Shown here in pieces: positions 54,890 through 64,000 of a stretch of DNA of 64,000 nt. Below the pieces are notes generated by a model. It did not search any database. It was not told the origin of the DNA and saw only the letters and a list, made by a program, of their open reading frames with translations. This DNA is from Thalassospira lucentensis (GTDB lineage: Bacteria; Pseudomonadota; Alphaproteobacteria; Rhodospirillales; Thalassospiraceae): contig NZ_CP136684.1 of NCBI RefSeq assembly GCF_032921865.1, forward strand, positions 3,073,001 through 3,137,000, read 5' to 3'. The translations under genes were made by a program, and so were the position numbers. Numbering within the stretch: the stretch's first letter is position 1; every line of letters starts with the position of its first letter.

Positions 54890-56809
54890 ATGAGCACGAC
54901 CTCCAAGACCCCGCTTTTGGACACGATTAACACCCCGGCTGATTTGCGCAGCCTGCAACCTGCACAGATGAAGCAGGTCGCAGATGAATTGCGCGCCGAG
55001 GTGATTGATGCCGTGTCGGTCACCGGCGGGCATCTGGGGGCGGGGCTTGGCGTGGTCGAGTTGACCGTGGCCATCCATTACCTGTTTGATACGCCCGACG
55101 ACCGGCTGATCTGGGATGTCGGGCATCAATGCTATCCCCATAAAATCCTGACCGGGCGGCGGGATCGTATCCGCACCCTTCGTCAGGGCGGCGGGCTTTC
55201 GGGCTTTACCAAACGATCCGAGTTTGAATATGACCCGTTCGGTGCCGGGCACAGTTCGACCTCCATCTCGGCGGGGCTTGGCATGGCGGTCGCCAATCAG
55301 CTTTCGGACGATAAACGCAAAAACGTCATTGCCGTGATCGGCGATGGCTCCATGAGTGCCGGCATGGCCTACGAGGCGATGAACAATGCCGCCGCCGCCG
55401 ATCAGCGCATGATTGTGATCTTGAATGATAACGACATGTCGATTGCCCCGCCGGTGGGCTCCATGTCGGGTTATCTGTCGCGTCTGATTTCGGGCAAGGG
55501 CTATCAGGGGCTTCGCAACGCGGCCAAGGGCCTGACCAAACACCTGCCGCGTCAGATCGAAGAAGCCGCCCGCAAGATCGAAGAATATACCCGCGGCATG
55601 GTGACCGGCGGGACCCTGTTTGAAGAAATGGGTTTCTTCTATGTCGGGCCGATTGATGGTCATAATCTGGATCATCTTCTGCCGGTGCTGAAAAACGTCC
55701 GCGATGCGGATGTTGATGGCCCGATCCTTGTTCATGTCGTGACCCAGAAGGGCAAGGGCTATGGCCCGGCCGAAAACGCCGCCGACAAATATCATGGTGT
55801 TGCCAAGTTCGACGTTGTCACTGGCAAACAGGCCAAGGCCACGCCCAATGCACCGTCCTACACCAAGGTTTACGGCGAAACGCTGACCAGACTTGCCGAA
55901 ACCGATGACAAGATCACCGCGATCACGGCGGCCATGCCGTCGGGTACCGGGGTCAATATCTTTGCCGAACGGTTCCCGGATCGTGCCTTTGACGTCGGCA
56001 TTGCCGAACAGCATGCCGTGACCTTTGCCGCCGGGATGGCGTGCGAGGGTTATAAACCGTTTTGCACGCTCTATTCGACCTTCCTGCAACGCGCCTATGA
56101 TCAGGTGGTGCATGACGTGGTCATCCAGAACCTGCCGGTTCGTTTCGCCATGGACCGTGCCGGGCTTGTCGGCGCGGATGGTGCAACCCATGCCGGGGCC
56201 TATGACATTGCCTATCTTGGCTGCCTGCCCAACATCGTTTTGATGGCGGCGGCTGACGAGGCCGAACTGGTTCATATGACCACAACCGCATGGGCGATTG
56301 ATGACCGCCCAAGCGCCTTCCGCTATCCAAGGGGCGAGGGTGTCGGTGTTGAAATGCCGGCCGAGGGACAGGTTCTTGAAATCGGCAAGGGGCGTATCCT
56401 GCGCGAAGGCGGCAAGATCGCCATCCTGTCATACGGCACCCGCCTGGCAGAGGCGATGCTGGCCGCCGAAGATCTCGCTGCACGTGGCCTTCCGGCAACG
56501 GTTGTCGATGCCCGCTTTGCCAAACCGCTTGATCATGCGCTGATCGCCGATCTGGCCCGCAACCACGAAGTCCTGATCACGATTGAAGAAGGATCGATTG
56601 GCGGCTTTGGCGCGATGGTCCTGCAACATATGGCGGGCAACGGCCTGCTGGATCACGGGCTCAAAGTCCGCACCATGGCGCTGCCCGATGCCCTGATCGA
56701 TCACGATAAGCCCGACATTCAATATGCCAAGGCAGGACTTGATGCGCAAAGCATCGTCAAAACCGCCCTTGGCGTGCTTGGCCTTTCCGAAAGCAAGGCA
56801 CGCGCCTGA
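54890..56809 (+). CDS. dxs: 1-deoxy-D-xylulose-5-phosphate synthase
   Basis: A 639-residue thiamine-diphosphate enzyme, first step of the MEP isoprenoid pathway. ThDP binding is at [19 protein letters not shown] and the following [21 protein letters not shown] and [17 protein letters not shown] (with the catalytic E) are also characteristic. It condenses pyruvate and glyceraldehyde 3-phosphate. The gap to the preceding hydrolase is 113 bases, so it may have its own promoter. Confidence 0.97.
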   Translation: MSTTSKTPLLDTINTPADLRSLQPAQMKQVADELRAEVIDAVSVTGGHLGAGLGVVELTVAIHYLFDTPDDRLIWDVGHQCYPHKILTGRRDRIRTLRQGGGLSGFTKRSEFEYDPFGAGHSSTSISAGLGMAVANQLSDDKRKNVIAVIGDGSMSAGMAYEAMNNAAAADQRMIVILNDNDMSIAPPVGSMSGYLSRLISGKGYQGLRNAAKGLTKHLPRQIEEAARKIEEYTRGMVTGGTLFEEMGFFYVGPIDGHNLDHLLPVLKNVRDADVDGPILVHVVTQKGKGYGPAENAADKYHGVAKFDVVTGKQAKATPNAPSYTKVYGETLTRLAETDDKITAITAAMPSGTGVNIFAERFPDRAFDVGIAEQHAVTFAAGMACEGYKPFCTLYSTFLQRAYDQVVHDVVIQNLPVRFAMDRAGLVGADGATHAGAYDIAYLGCLPNIVLMAAADEAELVHMTTTAWAIDDRPSAFRYPRGEGVGVEMPAEGQVLEIGKGRILREGGKIAILSYGTRLAEAMLAAEDLAARGLPATVVDARFAKPLDHALIADLARNHEVLITIEEGSIGGFGAMVLQHMAGNGLLDHGLKVRTMALPDALIDHDKPDIQYAKAGLDAQSIVKTALGVLGLSESKARA

Positions 56810-56834
56810 TCGTTTAAGGCATGATCCAATAACG

Positions 56835-56865
56835 AAAAACGCCGCCCTTTTGGGGCGGCGTTTTT
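56835..56865. terminator. Bidirectional terminator between dxs and the TonB receptor gene
   Basis: AAAAACGCCGCCC (56835-56847) pairs with GGGCGGCGTTTTT (56853-56865) around a 5-base loop. It lies between convergent genes. Confidence 0.95.
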
Positions 56866-56886
56866 GTTTGTTTGGACTGGCCCGGA

Positions 56887-59148
56887 TCAGAAATCCGCGG
56901 TCAGCGAGATTTTGGCCGTCAACGGCGCCCCCATCGTCAGATAGCCGCCATTGGCTGACGCCCAGTAATCGCTATCCGTAACGTTTTCGATATTGGCACG
57001 GATGGTAACCGGATATTCGTGCACCTCGGTCGTGTAACGCGCGCCAAGGTCAAGGCGCGTCCATGACGGGATCGAAAGCGTGTTGGTCGCATTGACATAT
57101 TGCGATGCCGTGTGAACCGCCCGCGCATTGACCGTCGCCCCCTCAAGGAACGGCAGGTCATATTCAATGCCAAGCTTGGCAACATAGTCGGGAATGCCAA
57201 TCGGCGTGTTGCCGTCATTGGTGCCGTTTTCGGTATCGGACAGTTCCGCATCATAAACGGTGATACCGCCCAGAATACGGGTGCCGATCACAGGTTCGCC
57301 AAAGACCTGAAACTCAACGCCGCGGTTCTGCTGCTCGCCGTCCGCTGCAAAGGTGTTACTTGCGTTCTTGTAGGCGAAGGGTTTGGAAATCTGGAACAGG
57401 GCGACGCTACCGCCAAAGCTGCCGAAATCCGCCTTTGCCCCGATTTCATATTGCTCAGAGGTGTAAGGGGCCAACTGCTCGCTCGGGTTGGTCAGGGTCG
57501 CGTCACTGGCCGCACTGGCGGCTGTTTCGCCGGGCGACAGGGATTCCATATAGTTTGCATAAACCGATACCTGATCGGTCACATTGCCGACGATGCCGAC
57601 CATCGGCGTGTATTCGTCCGCATCATAGTTGCTCGATTGCGCACCACTGGTCAGATCGAACTGTTTGGTATTGACCGACTGACGGCGAATGCCACCCGTG
57701 ACACTCAGGCGGTCATCAAGGAAGCTGACGGTATCGGCAAGAAAATAGCTGGTCAGTTCGTTGATATTGCGAAGCCCTGGATCAGCCAGATTGCCTGATG
57801 GCGCTGCCAGCGCCGGATAACCTGTGGGCGTCGGCCCGTAAATATTGCCGGTAAACGCCGACGCACCGGGCGAGAACGCCCATGCCTGATGGCTTTTGTT
57901 CTGAAGGTAGGAAACCCCGGCATTCAGTTCGTGTTTGACGACGCCGGTTTCAAATTTAACGCGGGCACCGGTCAGCGCACTGTTGGTCGTATCTTCACGA
58001 ATGATGGTTGAACCGCCATAGGTCATTGTCCCGTCGGTACCGGTAATGCGCGGGGTCGAATAAATCCCGGATTCTTCCATGTGTCGGGTGCCTGCGGCGG
58101 CATAGGCCATGAGATAGTCGTTTACATCATGTTCGACGCGGCCCTGAACAAAGCTGTCCTCAAGGTCGGCCCATGTCCCATCTGCATTGTAATTGTGGCT
58201 CGCATCCGGGGCATCGGGGATGTTCGTAAGCGTGCCGAGCAGATTTACCGATGTCCGCCCATGATCAACATTCTTTTCATTATACCCGGCATCCACCGTG
58301 ATCCGGGTATCATCGCCGCGATAATCGAATGACAGCGACCCGATCTGGCTGTTGCGGTCTTCGTCATCGATGGCGGTTTCGCCGTCGCTATATTTCAGAT
58401 TAGCACGAATGCCGAACTGATTGTCCTTGCCAAAACGCCGTCCGAAATCGACATGCCCGCCGGTCTGGCTGTTCATTTCATAGGTTGTAGTGACACTGGT
58501 GATCGGGTCATCCGTGGCGCGTTTGGGAATAAGGTTGATCCCGCCGCCAATGCCGCTGCCGCTGGGGGCCATGCCATTGATAAACGCGGATGCGCCTTTG
58601 ACAACTTCGACACGGTCATACATCGACATATCGATCAACTGGCGCGGTGCCGTGCCATAAAGGCCATCCAGCATCACGTCATCACCGTCAAGAACAAAGC
58701 CGCGGATCATGAAGCGGTCACCCGAACCGCCATAGCTGTAGGATGTCAGCACACCCGGATCGTTATCAACCACATCGGCAAGCGTGTCGGCCTGCTGGTT
58801 CTTGATCACTTCGCTGGTATAGCTGGTGATGCTGACCGGGATATCCAGATTGTCCTTGTTGCCCAAAACACCGGCCCGGCCACCCGTCGCAACCTGACCA
58901 CCGGCATAGACCGGCGGGGTGGGATCACCCGCCGTGGCATTGGCTTCACCCTCGACCCGGATCGGGTCAAGATTAATGTCGCTGTCTTTTTCGGTCGTTG
59001 CGGTATCGCCGGTATCGTCTGATTGCGCGTTTTGCTGTGGCGGTGTGTCCTGTGCATAAGCCGGTGTCGCCATGACGGCAATAATACTTACAGAAGCCAG
59101 CAACAGCGTACTGAATGTACGATGTTTTATGGTCGATGAAACGTGCAT
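56887..59148 (-). CDS. TonB-dependent siderophore receptor
   Basis: A 753-residue outer-membrane protein. Residues 1-32 are a signal peptide (ATPAYAQ). The plug domain (about 80-220) has DIPVSITSYTSEVIKNQQADTLADVVDNDPGV and FMIRGFVLDGDDVMLDGLYG, then VEVVKGASAFINGMAPSGSGIGGGINLIPKRA, as in ferrisiderophore receptors of the FhuA/FpvA type. The 22-strand barrel ends in phenylalanine (TADF), the usual outer-membrane insertion signal. A Fur-box-like AT-rich palindrome lies upstream, so it is probably iron-repressed. The siderophore is unknown. Confidence 0.93.
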   Translation of the reverse strand: MHVSSTIKHRTFSTLLLASVSIIAVMATPAYAQDTPPQQNAQSDDTGDTATTEKDSDINLDPIRVEGEANATAGDPTPPVYAGGQVATGGRAGVLGNKDNLDIPVSITSYTSEVIKNQQADTLADVVDNDPGVLTSYSYGGSGDRFMIRGFVLDGDDVMLDGLYGTAPRQLIDMSMYDRVEVVKGASAFINGMAPSGSGIGGGINLIPKRATDDPITSVTTTYEMNSQTGGHVDFGRRFGKDNQFGIRANLKYSDGETAIDDEDRNSQIGSLSFDYRGDDTRITVDAGYNEKNVDHGRTSVNLLGTLTNIPDAPDASHNYNADGTWADLEDSFVQGRVEHDVNDYLMAYAAAGTRHMEESGIYSTPRITGTDGTMTYGGSTIIREDTTNSALTGARVKFETGVVKHELNAGVSYLQNKSHQAWAFSPGASAFTGNIYGPTPTGYPALAAPSGNLADPGLRNINELTSYFLADTVSFLDDRLSVTGGIRRQSVNTKQFDLTSGAQSSNYDADEYTPMVGIVGNVTDQVSVYANYMESLSPGETAASAASDATLTNPSEQLAPYTSEQYEIGAKADFGSFGGSVALFQISKPFAYKNASNTFAADGEQQNRGVEFQVFGEPVIGTRILGGITVYDAELSDTENGTNDGNTPIGIPDYVAKLGIEYDLPFLEGATVNARAVHTASQYVNATNTLSIPSWTRLDLGARYTTEVHEYPVTIRANIENVTDSDYWASANGGYLTMGAPLTAKISLTADF

Positions 59149-59213
59149 GAAAAGACCCCATAGTCAGATTGATCACCGCCCCCGGCGGTTTGCATATGGG
59201 GTTCATTATCACT

Positions 59214-59255
59214 ATTGATAATCAATCTCAATATAAATGATTATTATTATCAATC
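59214..59255 (-). promoter_or_regulatory. Fur-box-like iron-response element
   Basis: ATTGATAAT (59214-59222) and ATTATCAAT (59247-59255) form an inverted repeat around an AT-rich core, and AATGATTATTATTATCAAT (59237-59255) is close to the classical Fur box. It lies 66-107 bases upstream of the TonB receptor. Confidence 0.75.
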
Positions 59256-59408
59256 GCGATATAATTGTTCAGAAACTCAACCTGACGTTCAGTCACGCGC
59301 AGGTGTGATAGGTGGGGGATGTTAACGGGGTAAACCCGTCCGCAGGAAACCGTAAAACCGCAGAATGAAGGGGCAGGGAACAAGGCCACGTCCGCCCCGG
59401 GACTCCGG

Positions 59409-60191
59409 TCAATCGGCATAGATCATTTTATGCGTCATGCCGCCATCAATGCGGATGGTTTCGCCAGTCATGAAACCGGATTGGTCATGATCAAGCAGGA
59501 AGGCGACCATTTTTGCGATGTCATCGGGCGTGCCGATGCGGCCCGCCGGGTGTTGCTGCCGGTCGATGTCGCGGTGTTGCGGTTCCTCGCGGGCGGATGA
59601 TTTTTGCCAGTCACCGACTTCGATCCAGCCCGGCGCAATGGCATTGACCCGAACCGCCCCCGACAGGCTGACCGCCATGGCATGGGTTAATGCCACCATG
59701 CCACCCTTTGACGCGGCATAGGCTTCGGTATTCGGCTCGGACTGAAAGGCGCGGGTGGATGCGATATTGACAATCGCCCCGCGGGTCTTGCGCAAATGCT
59801 GTGTCGCATGTTTGGCCGCCAGAAACGCGCCGCCCAGATTGACATTGATCACGCGCTGCCAGCTTTCCCAATCCAGATGCTCGAACGATCCCGAATGCGG
59901 ATCGGCAATGCCGGCATTATTGACCAGTCCGTCAATGCGCCCGAACCGGTCAACGGTCTGCTGAACCGCAATCGCCACATCATGTTCATTGGCAATGTCG
60001 CCCTTGAAAAACAGGGCACGTTCCTGCTGTTCTTCGGGCAGGGCCGTGATGGCCTCGTCCCCGGCATCCGCATCCAGATCAAACAGCATGACCTTCCACC
60101 CGGTGGACAGAAGATGCTGCGTTATGCCCAGTCCCAGGCCCTGCGCTGCACCGGTGACGAAGGCGACCTTGGGATCGGGAAAACTGTTCAT
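59409..60191 (-). CDS. Short-chain dehydrogenase/reductase (SDR)
   Basis: A 260-residue classical SDR. The cofactor loop is TGAAQGLGLG (about 14-23), NNAGIADP follows, and the active site is Ser in IVNIASTRAF with Tyr and Lys in EAYAASKGGM (about 157-166). The acidic residue after strand 2 (LFDLDADAG) suggests NAD rather than NADP. The substrate is unknown. It stands between the iron receptor and a YkgJ-like gene, all on the same strand, but with gaps of about 100-260 bases. Confidence 0.92.
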   Translation of the reverse strand: MNSFPDPKVAFVTGAAQGLGLGITQHLLSTGWKVMLFDLDADAGDEAITALPEEQQERALFFKGDIANEHDVAIAVQQTVDRFGRIDGLVNNAGIADPHSGSFEHLDWESWQRVINVNLGGAFLAAKHATQHLRKTRGAIVNIASTRAFQSEPNTEAYAASKGGMVALTHAMAVSLSGAVRVNAIAPGWIEVGDWQKSSAREEPQHRDIDRQQHPAGRIGTPDDIAKMVAFLLDHDQSGFMTGETIRIDGGMTHKMIYAD

Positions 60192-60288
60192 GTGCTGCTA
60201 TGTCCGCGTTGATCTGGAAAGGAATGAATTTTGTGAACGTCTTGAAAATGGACCTGTTCCGCAAGGATGCAACAAACAAGCCGAAAAT

Positions 60289-61002
60289 TTAATCGGCTGC
60301 CCGATCCTGCGATGGTGCCAGCCGATCAATAAGCGCGTGGACGAACCCCTTTTGCCTCCCGTCAAGCCCGCGTGCCCTGGCGGCGTCCTGCAGGGCTTCG
60401 GTGGCTTCAAGATGCAGGCGAAAATGCCCGGGATTCTGATCAATGCGGTCTTTGCGCTGATCTTCGTCGCCAAAGACCATGGTGTGACAACGTGGCGCAC
60501 TTGATGATGTAAAGGCCCGGCAGGTCAGGGGCCGAACGTCATAGATCGTGCACCTTTCATCCGCCCCCAGAAGCGGGCAGCGTGCGCGCACTTCGGATGT
60601 GGTTTTGGCCTGTTCAATGATCCGTGCTGCCTGGTCCAGACGTTCCAGCAATGCCTGCTGTTCATCAGGCGGGAAAGTCTTGCGGATATGGTCGGCAATC
60701 AGGCTTGTGACGCCGGGCGGCACCGCAACAAACAGATGGCAGCACGCGCTGCATCCATCCCGGCAGTCACAATGGGGCTGATGGGGAAAGCTGTCACGCA
60801 GGGTCCGGGATGCCGCATCGACCAGCATCATGGCCGCCTGCGCGGCGTCACTGATGGTCGGTGCCTGTTCAAGCACACGGGCCAGTTCGGCGCGGAAGCC
60901 GGGAAACATTTCCTCGTATCGGCGCGACGCTTCTGCGGTCAGCGCACCGGTTTGGGAAATATCACTCGTGATCCGGTCGATTGCGTCGTCAAGTTTTGCC
61001 AT
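60289..61002 (-). CDS. YkgJ-family cysteine-cluster protein
   Basis: A 237-residue protein with the YkgJ zinc/iron-chelating motif: HCDCRDGCSACCHLFVAVPPG (about 79-99), then RCPLLGADERCTIYDVRPLTCRAF (about 140-163) and PRCHTM. Eight or more cysteines in this arrangement bind a metal or Fe-S cluster. The biochemical role of the family is not established. The N-terminal ~70 residues are helical. It stands alone. Confidence 0.85.
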   Translation of the reverse strand: MAKLDDAIDRITSDISQTGALTAEASRRYEEMFPGFRAELARVLEQAPTISDAAQAAMMLVDAASRTLRDSFPHQPHCDCRDGCSACCHLFVAVPPGVTSLIADHIRKTFPPDEQQALLERLDQAARIIEQAKTTSEVRARCPLLGADERCTIYDVRPLTCRAFTSSSAPRCHTMVFGDEDQRKDRIDQNPGHFRLHLEATEALQDAARARGLDGRQKGFVHALIDRLAPSQDRAAD

Positions 61003-61252
61003 GACTATGCGATTGCCTTTATCCCGATCCCTGTCCGCAAAACGGGCAGGCTGAAATGTCAGAGCGCGATGGCCTTCATCCCATCATGCTGATTTTGGGA
61101 CCATTTTCCAAGTGCATCCTTGGAACCGATGTTCAAGACAAAACACCTGCCAGAACTTCAGACCGCTGGCGGTTTTGCCAGACGGCGCGGCCAAACCAAT
61201 CCAGGCCAACCAAGTCCACGCCACATCCGGCCAATCGACACCATTCCGCTCC

Positions 61253-61556
61253 AAGCGATCACCCTGACCTCCCCGCCACCCGATGACCGGCAACCTGCCG
61301 TGATCCTCCCATGCTGCCTCCGGCACTTGGTTCCGCGAACCCTTGCCGCGCTGCTCCTTCGGCGGATATCCCCCGTTCGGAGAACACGGAAGGCACCGAA
61401 CTCCCGTCAAGCCGCCGCAAGCTATCGCCCTGATCTTCGCTGCCCGATGAGAGACAACCTGCCGCGATCCTCCCATGCTGCCTCCGGCACGTGGTTCCGC
61501 CAACCTTTGCCGCGCTGGCTCCTTTGTCGGATATCCCCCGGCTGGCGAACACGGAA
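61253..61556. repeat. Degenerate direct repeat A, two copies
   Basis: Copy 1 at 61253-61391 and copy 2 at 61419-61556, period about 166 bases. Both run AAGC-ATC-CCCTGA, CCCGATGA, a shared block GATCCTCCCATGCTGCCTCC, a TGGTTCCGC block, and end at GCGGATATC/TCGGATATCCCCC with GAACACGGAA. Many single-base differences and small indels separate them. Confidence 0.8.
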
Positions 61557-61645
61557 ATCCAAACAGTCGACGGACGCCAGCCGGTCGCACCAGTCGCCCC
61601 GGACCATCCGCTCCAATAGACCCATCTCCCGCCGCTGTTTGCCAC

Positions 61646-61835
61646 CTGCTGCCCAATTCTGCCAGCCGCTGCCGATTACAATCTCGCTGGCTACCTCGCT
61701 ACCAAGGCGGATCTCTCCCGTCATGGCCCATCATGAGCCGCCGCTTGCCTGATGCTGCCCGGCGCAGCCCAGCCGCTGTCGATCACAATTTTACCGGTTG
61801 CCTTGCCAACAAGGCGCACTTCTCCCGTCTTGACC
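61646..61835. repeat. Degenerate direct repeat B, two copies
   Basis: Copy 1 at 61646-61727 and copy 2 at 61751-61835. Shared parts are TGCTGCCC, CAGCCGCTG-CGAT-ACAAT, CAAGGCG and TCTCCCGTC. They continue the array begun by repeat A. Confidence 0.7.
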
Positions 61836-61985
61836 TTTGGGTGACCTTGGGGTGGGTTAGGACACGGGCGCAAAACCTCCGTAATGGCTTTTCCACCCGC
61901 CGGTCATCATCCGGCGATGTTGCCGCCGGATCGGTCTGTCTTTGTACTGCTGCATCATCATCACTTTCATCTGGCCCCAAACGCA

Positions 61986-62020
61986 AAAACCCGCAAAGCG
62001 CATCACGCTTTGCGGGTTTT
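61986..62020. terminator. Strong hairpin terminator, probably bidirectional
   Basis: AAAACCCGCAAAGCG (61986-62000) pairs with CGCTTTGCGGGTTTT (62006-62020) around a 5-base loop. Confidence 0.85.
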
Positions 62021-62102
62021 GGTCCGGGCGCTTTTGTCCCGTTGACTTTTCTTTTCTAGCATAACAAAAAGAACAAATCAAGAACTTTTTGAGAATCCGC
62101 GC

Positions 62103-62137
62103 AAAAAAAATCACCGGCCAGAATTTCCAACCGGTGA
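62103..62137 (-). terminator. Intrinsic terminator of the matB operon
   Basis: TCACCGG (62111-62117) pairs with CCGGTGA (62131-62137); on the minus strand a T-run (62103-62110) follows. It lies 60 bases after the matB stop. Confidence 0.75.
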
Positions 62138-62197
62138 AGGAGTTTGGCTGTCTGCAAGACAGCAGGGAGACACGGGAAAACGAAACAGAGTGTGCAA

Positions 62198-63739
62198 TTA
62201 TCCGTTGGCAGATTTGCCCGACGGGGTGGCAAAGGTATCCGCATAATCCTTGCGCAGCTGGGCCTTCTGGATTTTGCCCATGGTGTTGCGCGGCAATTCG
62301 TCGAGCATCCAGATGCGTTTGGGCACCTTGAATTTCGCAAGCTTGTCCTGGGTGCGTTTGATGATGGCCTCGGCATCGGGTTTGGCACCCTTGGCCGGGA
62401 CGATCACCCCGGCAACCGCTTCGCCGAAATCGGGATGCGGCAGGCCAAAGATCGCGACTTCCTCGACCTCGTCATACTCGGCGATGATTTCCTCGACTTC
62501 CTTGGGATAGACGTTGAAACCACCCGAAATGATCAGGTCCTTGTCGCGCCCGACGATGGTGACATAACCGTCTGCGCCGATGGTCGCCAGATCGCCGGTG
62601 ATAAAGAAACCGTCCGTGCGGAATTCGGATGCGGTTTTTTCCGGCATCTGCCAGTAACCCTTGAAAACGTTGGGCCCGCGAACTTCAAGCACACCGATTT
62701 CACCGACGGGCAATACATTGCCATCCTTGTCGCAAACACGCGCCTCGATCCCCGGAAGGGTCGGGCCGACTGCGCCCGGACGGCGTTCGCCATCCAGCGG
62801 GTTTGACGTGTTCATGCAGGTTTCGGTCATGCCGTAACGTTCAAGGATTTTATGCCCGGTCCGCTCAAAGAACGCATCGTGGGTTTCCGCCAGAAGCGGG
62901 GCCGAACCCGACACGAACAGGCGCATATTGGCCACCAGATCCTTGTCAAACTTCGGATGGGCCAGAAGGCGGGTATAGAAGGTCGGAACCCCCATCATAA
63001 CGGTCGCGTTCGGCAGGCGTTCCACCACGTCATCGGCATCGAATTTCGGAAGCAGGATCACCTTGCCGCCATTGACCAGCATGATGTTGATCGCAACAAA
63101 CAGGCCATGCGTATGGAACAGCGGCAGGGCATGCAAAAGCGTATCACCCGGCCTGAAACCCCATGCCTTGTGCAGGGTCAGCGCGTTGGAGCCGAGGTTG
63201 CCATGCGTCAGCATCGCGCCCTTGGACCGGCCGGTGGTGCCCGATGTATACAGAATGGCGGCAATGTCATCCTTGGTCACATCGGCGACGTCGCCATGCG
63301 GTTTGGCACTGGCGGCCAGATCATTCAGCGTGCCATCGCCCTTGTCGCCAAGCGACAGGACCGCACCGACATTGTTCTGCGCGCCAAGGGTTTTGGCGGC
63401 ATCAATATGGGCCGGGCGGCACACGAATACGCGCGGGGCGGCATCACCAAGGAAATAGGCGATTTCATCGCCGGTATAGGCGGTATTGAGCGGAAGGTGA
63501 ATGGCGCCAAGCTGAAGGCAGGCCAGATAAAGCGCGATCACATCGGATGATTTATCGATCTGGGCGGCAACACGGTCGCCCTTGACCACCCCATGATCGG
63601 CAAGAACCTTGGCATAACGCCCGGTGCGATCCAGCAACCAGGCAAAGCTGCGTTCAGTGCCGTCGCGTTCAATCAGAAAGGTGCGCGAACGGTCCGCCGG
63701 GAAACGTTTGGTAAATTCGTTGAAAAGATTATCCGACAT
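62198..63739 (-). CDS. matB: Malonyl-CoA synthetase (ANL superfamily)
   Basis: A 513-residue adenylate-forming enzyme. The P-loop-like motif is AAILYTSGTTGRSKGAMLTHGNL (about 156-178), MTETCMNTSNPLDGERRPGAVG (about 302-323) recognises the dicarboxylate as in MatB, and the hinge region FKGYWQMPEKT... FITGDLATIGADGYVTIVGRDKDLIISGG is typical. The late catalytic lysine is in MGKIQKAQLR. It makes malonyl-CoA (or methylmalonyl-CoA) from malonate, ATP and CoA. The malonyl-CoA decarboxylase gene ends 10 bases upstream, so malonate can be turned into acetyl-CoA. Confidence 0.94.
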   Translation of the reverse strand: MSDNLFNEFTKRFPADRSRTFLIERDGTERSFAWLLDRTGRYAKVLADHGVVKGDRVAAQIDKSSDVIALYLACLQLGAIHLPLNTAYTGDEIAYFLGDAAPRVFVCRPAHIDAAKTLGAQNNVGAVLSLGDKGDGTLNDLAASAKPHGDVADVTKDDIAAILYTSGTTGRSKGAMLTHGNLGSNALTLHKAWGFRPGDTLLHALPLFHTHGLFVAINIMLVNGGKVILLPKFDADDVVERLPNATVMMGVPTFYTRLLAHPKFDKDLVANMRLFVSGSAPLLAETHDAFFERTGHKILERYGMTETCMNTSNPLDGERRPGAVGPTLPGIEARVCDKDGNVLPVGEIGVLEVRGPNVFKGYWQMPEKTASEFRTDGFFITGDLATIGADGYVTIVGRDKDLIISGGFNVYPKEVEEIIAEYDEVEEVAIFGLPHPDFGEAVAGVIVPAKGAKPDAEAIIKRTQDKLAKFKVPKRIWMLDELPRNTMGKIQKAQLRKDYADTFATPSGKSANG

Positions 63740-63749
63740 GGTTCTGTCC

Positions 63750-64000
63750 TAGTTTCCCGTAAGCTGCATGACCGATTTCGAAACGGCGATTTTGCCGTCA
63801 TTCATCAGCGCTTCGTGGTTTCGTTCAATATCGTCAAGGTGATAGGCGTAATTGACCATCATCCCGCCCGCCTGACGCAGTCCCTTGGACGATGTATCGC
63901 CAAGCCAGTTCAGGCGCTCAAGCTGCGCCCCATTGCCAAGATGGAAACGTGCGGTGGGATCAAGCGGCGATTTGCCGCGCTTGCAGGTCGCAAGATAACG
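63750..64000 (-). CDS. Malonyl-CoA decarboxylase, 3' end (partial)
   Basis: The last ~83 codons of a gene that enters from beyond the right edge. LDPTARFHLGNGAQLERLNWLGD and MMVNYAYHLDDIERNHEAL match the conserved C-terminal part of malonyl-CoA decarboxylase, which converts malonyl-CoA to acetyl-CoA and CO2. The frame ends in TAG at 63750-63752, 10 bases before the matB ATG, so both form one operon. The start and most of the protein lie outside the window. Confidence 0.92.

Larger units (their letters stand above)
61003..62197. other. 1.2-kb gene-poor region with degenerate repeats
   Basis: No convincing gene. Long overlapping frames exist on both strands (for example 61084-61656 minus and 61120-61752 plus), but they follow the repeat structure and lack start signals and family features. 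The repeat units A and B are listed separately. Two terminators lie at the right end. Confidence 0.6.

Noticed and set aside
54848..56275. A 475-codon open frame on the minus strand opposite dxs
   Set aside because: Antisense shadow of dxs, which has complete family motifs on the other strand.
61084..61752. Overlapping 190- and 210-codon frames on both strands
   Set aside because: They run through the degenerate repeats, differ in frame between copies and lack ribosome-binding sites, so I list the region as repeats instead.

Overview
The window reads as chromosomal DNA of an alphaproteobacterium, most likely a Rhodospirillales member close to Thalassospira. The support is indirect: a SAM-II-type riboswitch, an EipB-family protein, aa3-type oxidase subunit IV peptides, an Hda-like protein and a malonyl-CoA synthetase/decarboxylase pair, all of which are at home in Alphaproteobacteria. 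The genus is inference. Most of the window is GC-rich and densely coded. Two stretches are visibly AT-richer and look acquired: an Mrr-type restriction gene at the left edge (26-1729) and a phage-defence cassette at 15.7-19.7 kb.

Layout: the Mrr-like gene; pepA-holC; a three-gene minus-strand operon built around a bacterial protein-arginine deiminase (4.1-7.9 kb); a SAM-II riboswitch plus terminator in front of metNIQ (8.1-10.6 kb); DUF899, GNAT, MFS, AHSA1/ArsR and LysE genes (10.7-15.6 kb); a type II CBASS cassette with a Cap15-like effector, CD-NTase, Cap2 and Cap3 (15.7-19.7 kb); DUF1801, an RTX-repeat protein, an ABC-F ATPase, ndk and two tiny aa3-oxidase subunit IV genes (19.8-25.0 kb); a sulfatase, HAD and formylglycine-generating enzyme cluster (25.1-29.4 kb); purMN, a DUF2066 protein, an AI-2E/PerM protein and an Hda-like gene (29.8-35.0 kb); a retropepsin-like/RimK/desuccinylase-like cluster and RNase D (35.0-38.9 kb); an NmrA-like gene divergent from a LysR gene, and DUF1835 (39.0-42.1 kb); ppx-ppk, sixA and aspS (42.3-48.7 kb); a SPOR lipoprotein with EipB, a SqrR/BigR-like ArsR gene and a histone-deacetylase-fold gene (48.9-52.5 kb); xseB-ispA-hydrolase-dxs (52.6-56.8 kb); a Fur-box-preceded TonB receptor, an SDR and a YkgJ-like gene (56.9-61.0 kb); about 1 kb of degenerate repeats; and finally matB with the 3' end of the malonyl-CoA decarboxylase gene (62.2-64.0 kb).

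Working units visible here: CBASS (sense, synthesise a cyclic nucleotide, open or activate a membrane effector, with Cap2/Cap3 adjusting the synthase by a ubiquitin-like conjugation); methionine import under SAM control; polyphosphate turnover (ppk, ppx); isoprenoid precursor supply (dxs, ispA); sulfatase with its own maturase; and malonate use (matB with the decarboxylase). No tRNA, rRNA, CRISPR array or intact insertion sequence was recognised. The two items most worth follow-up are the CBASS cassette with its divergently transcribed Cap15-like effector, and the arginine-deiminase operon whose two partner proteins I cannot assign.
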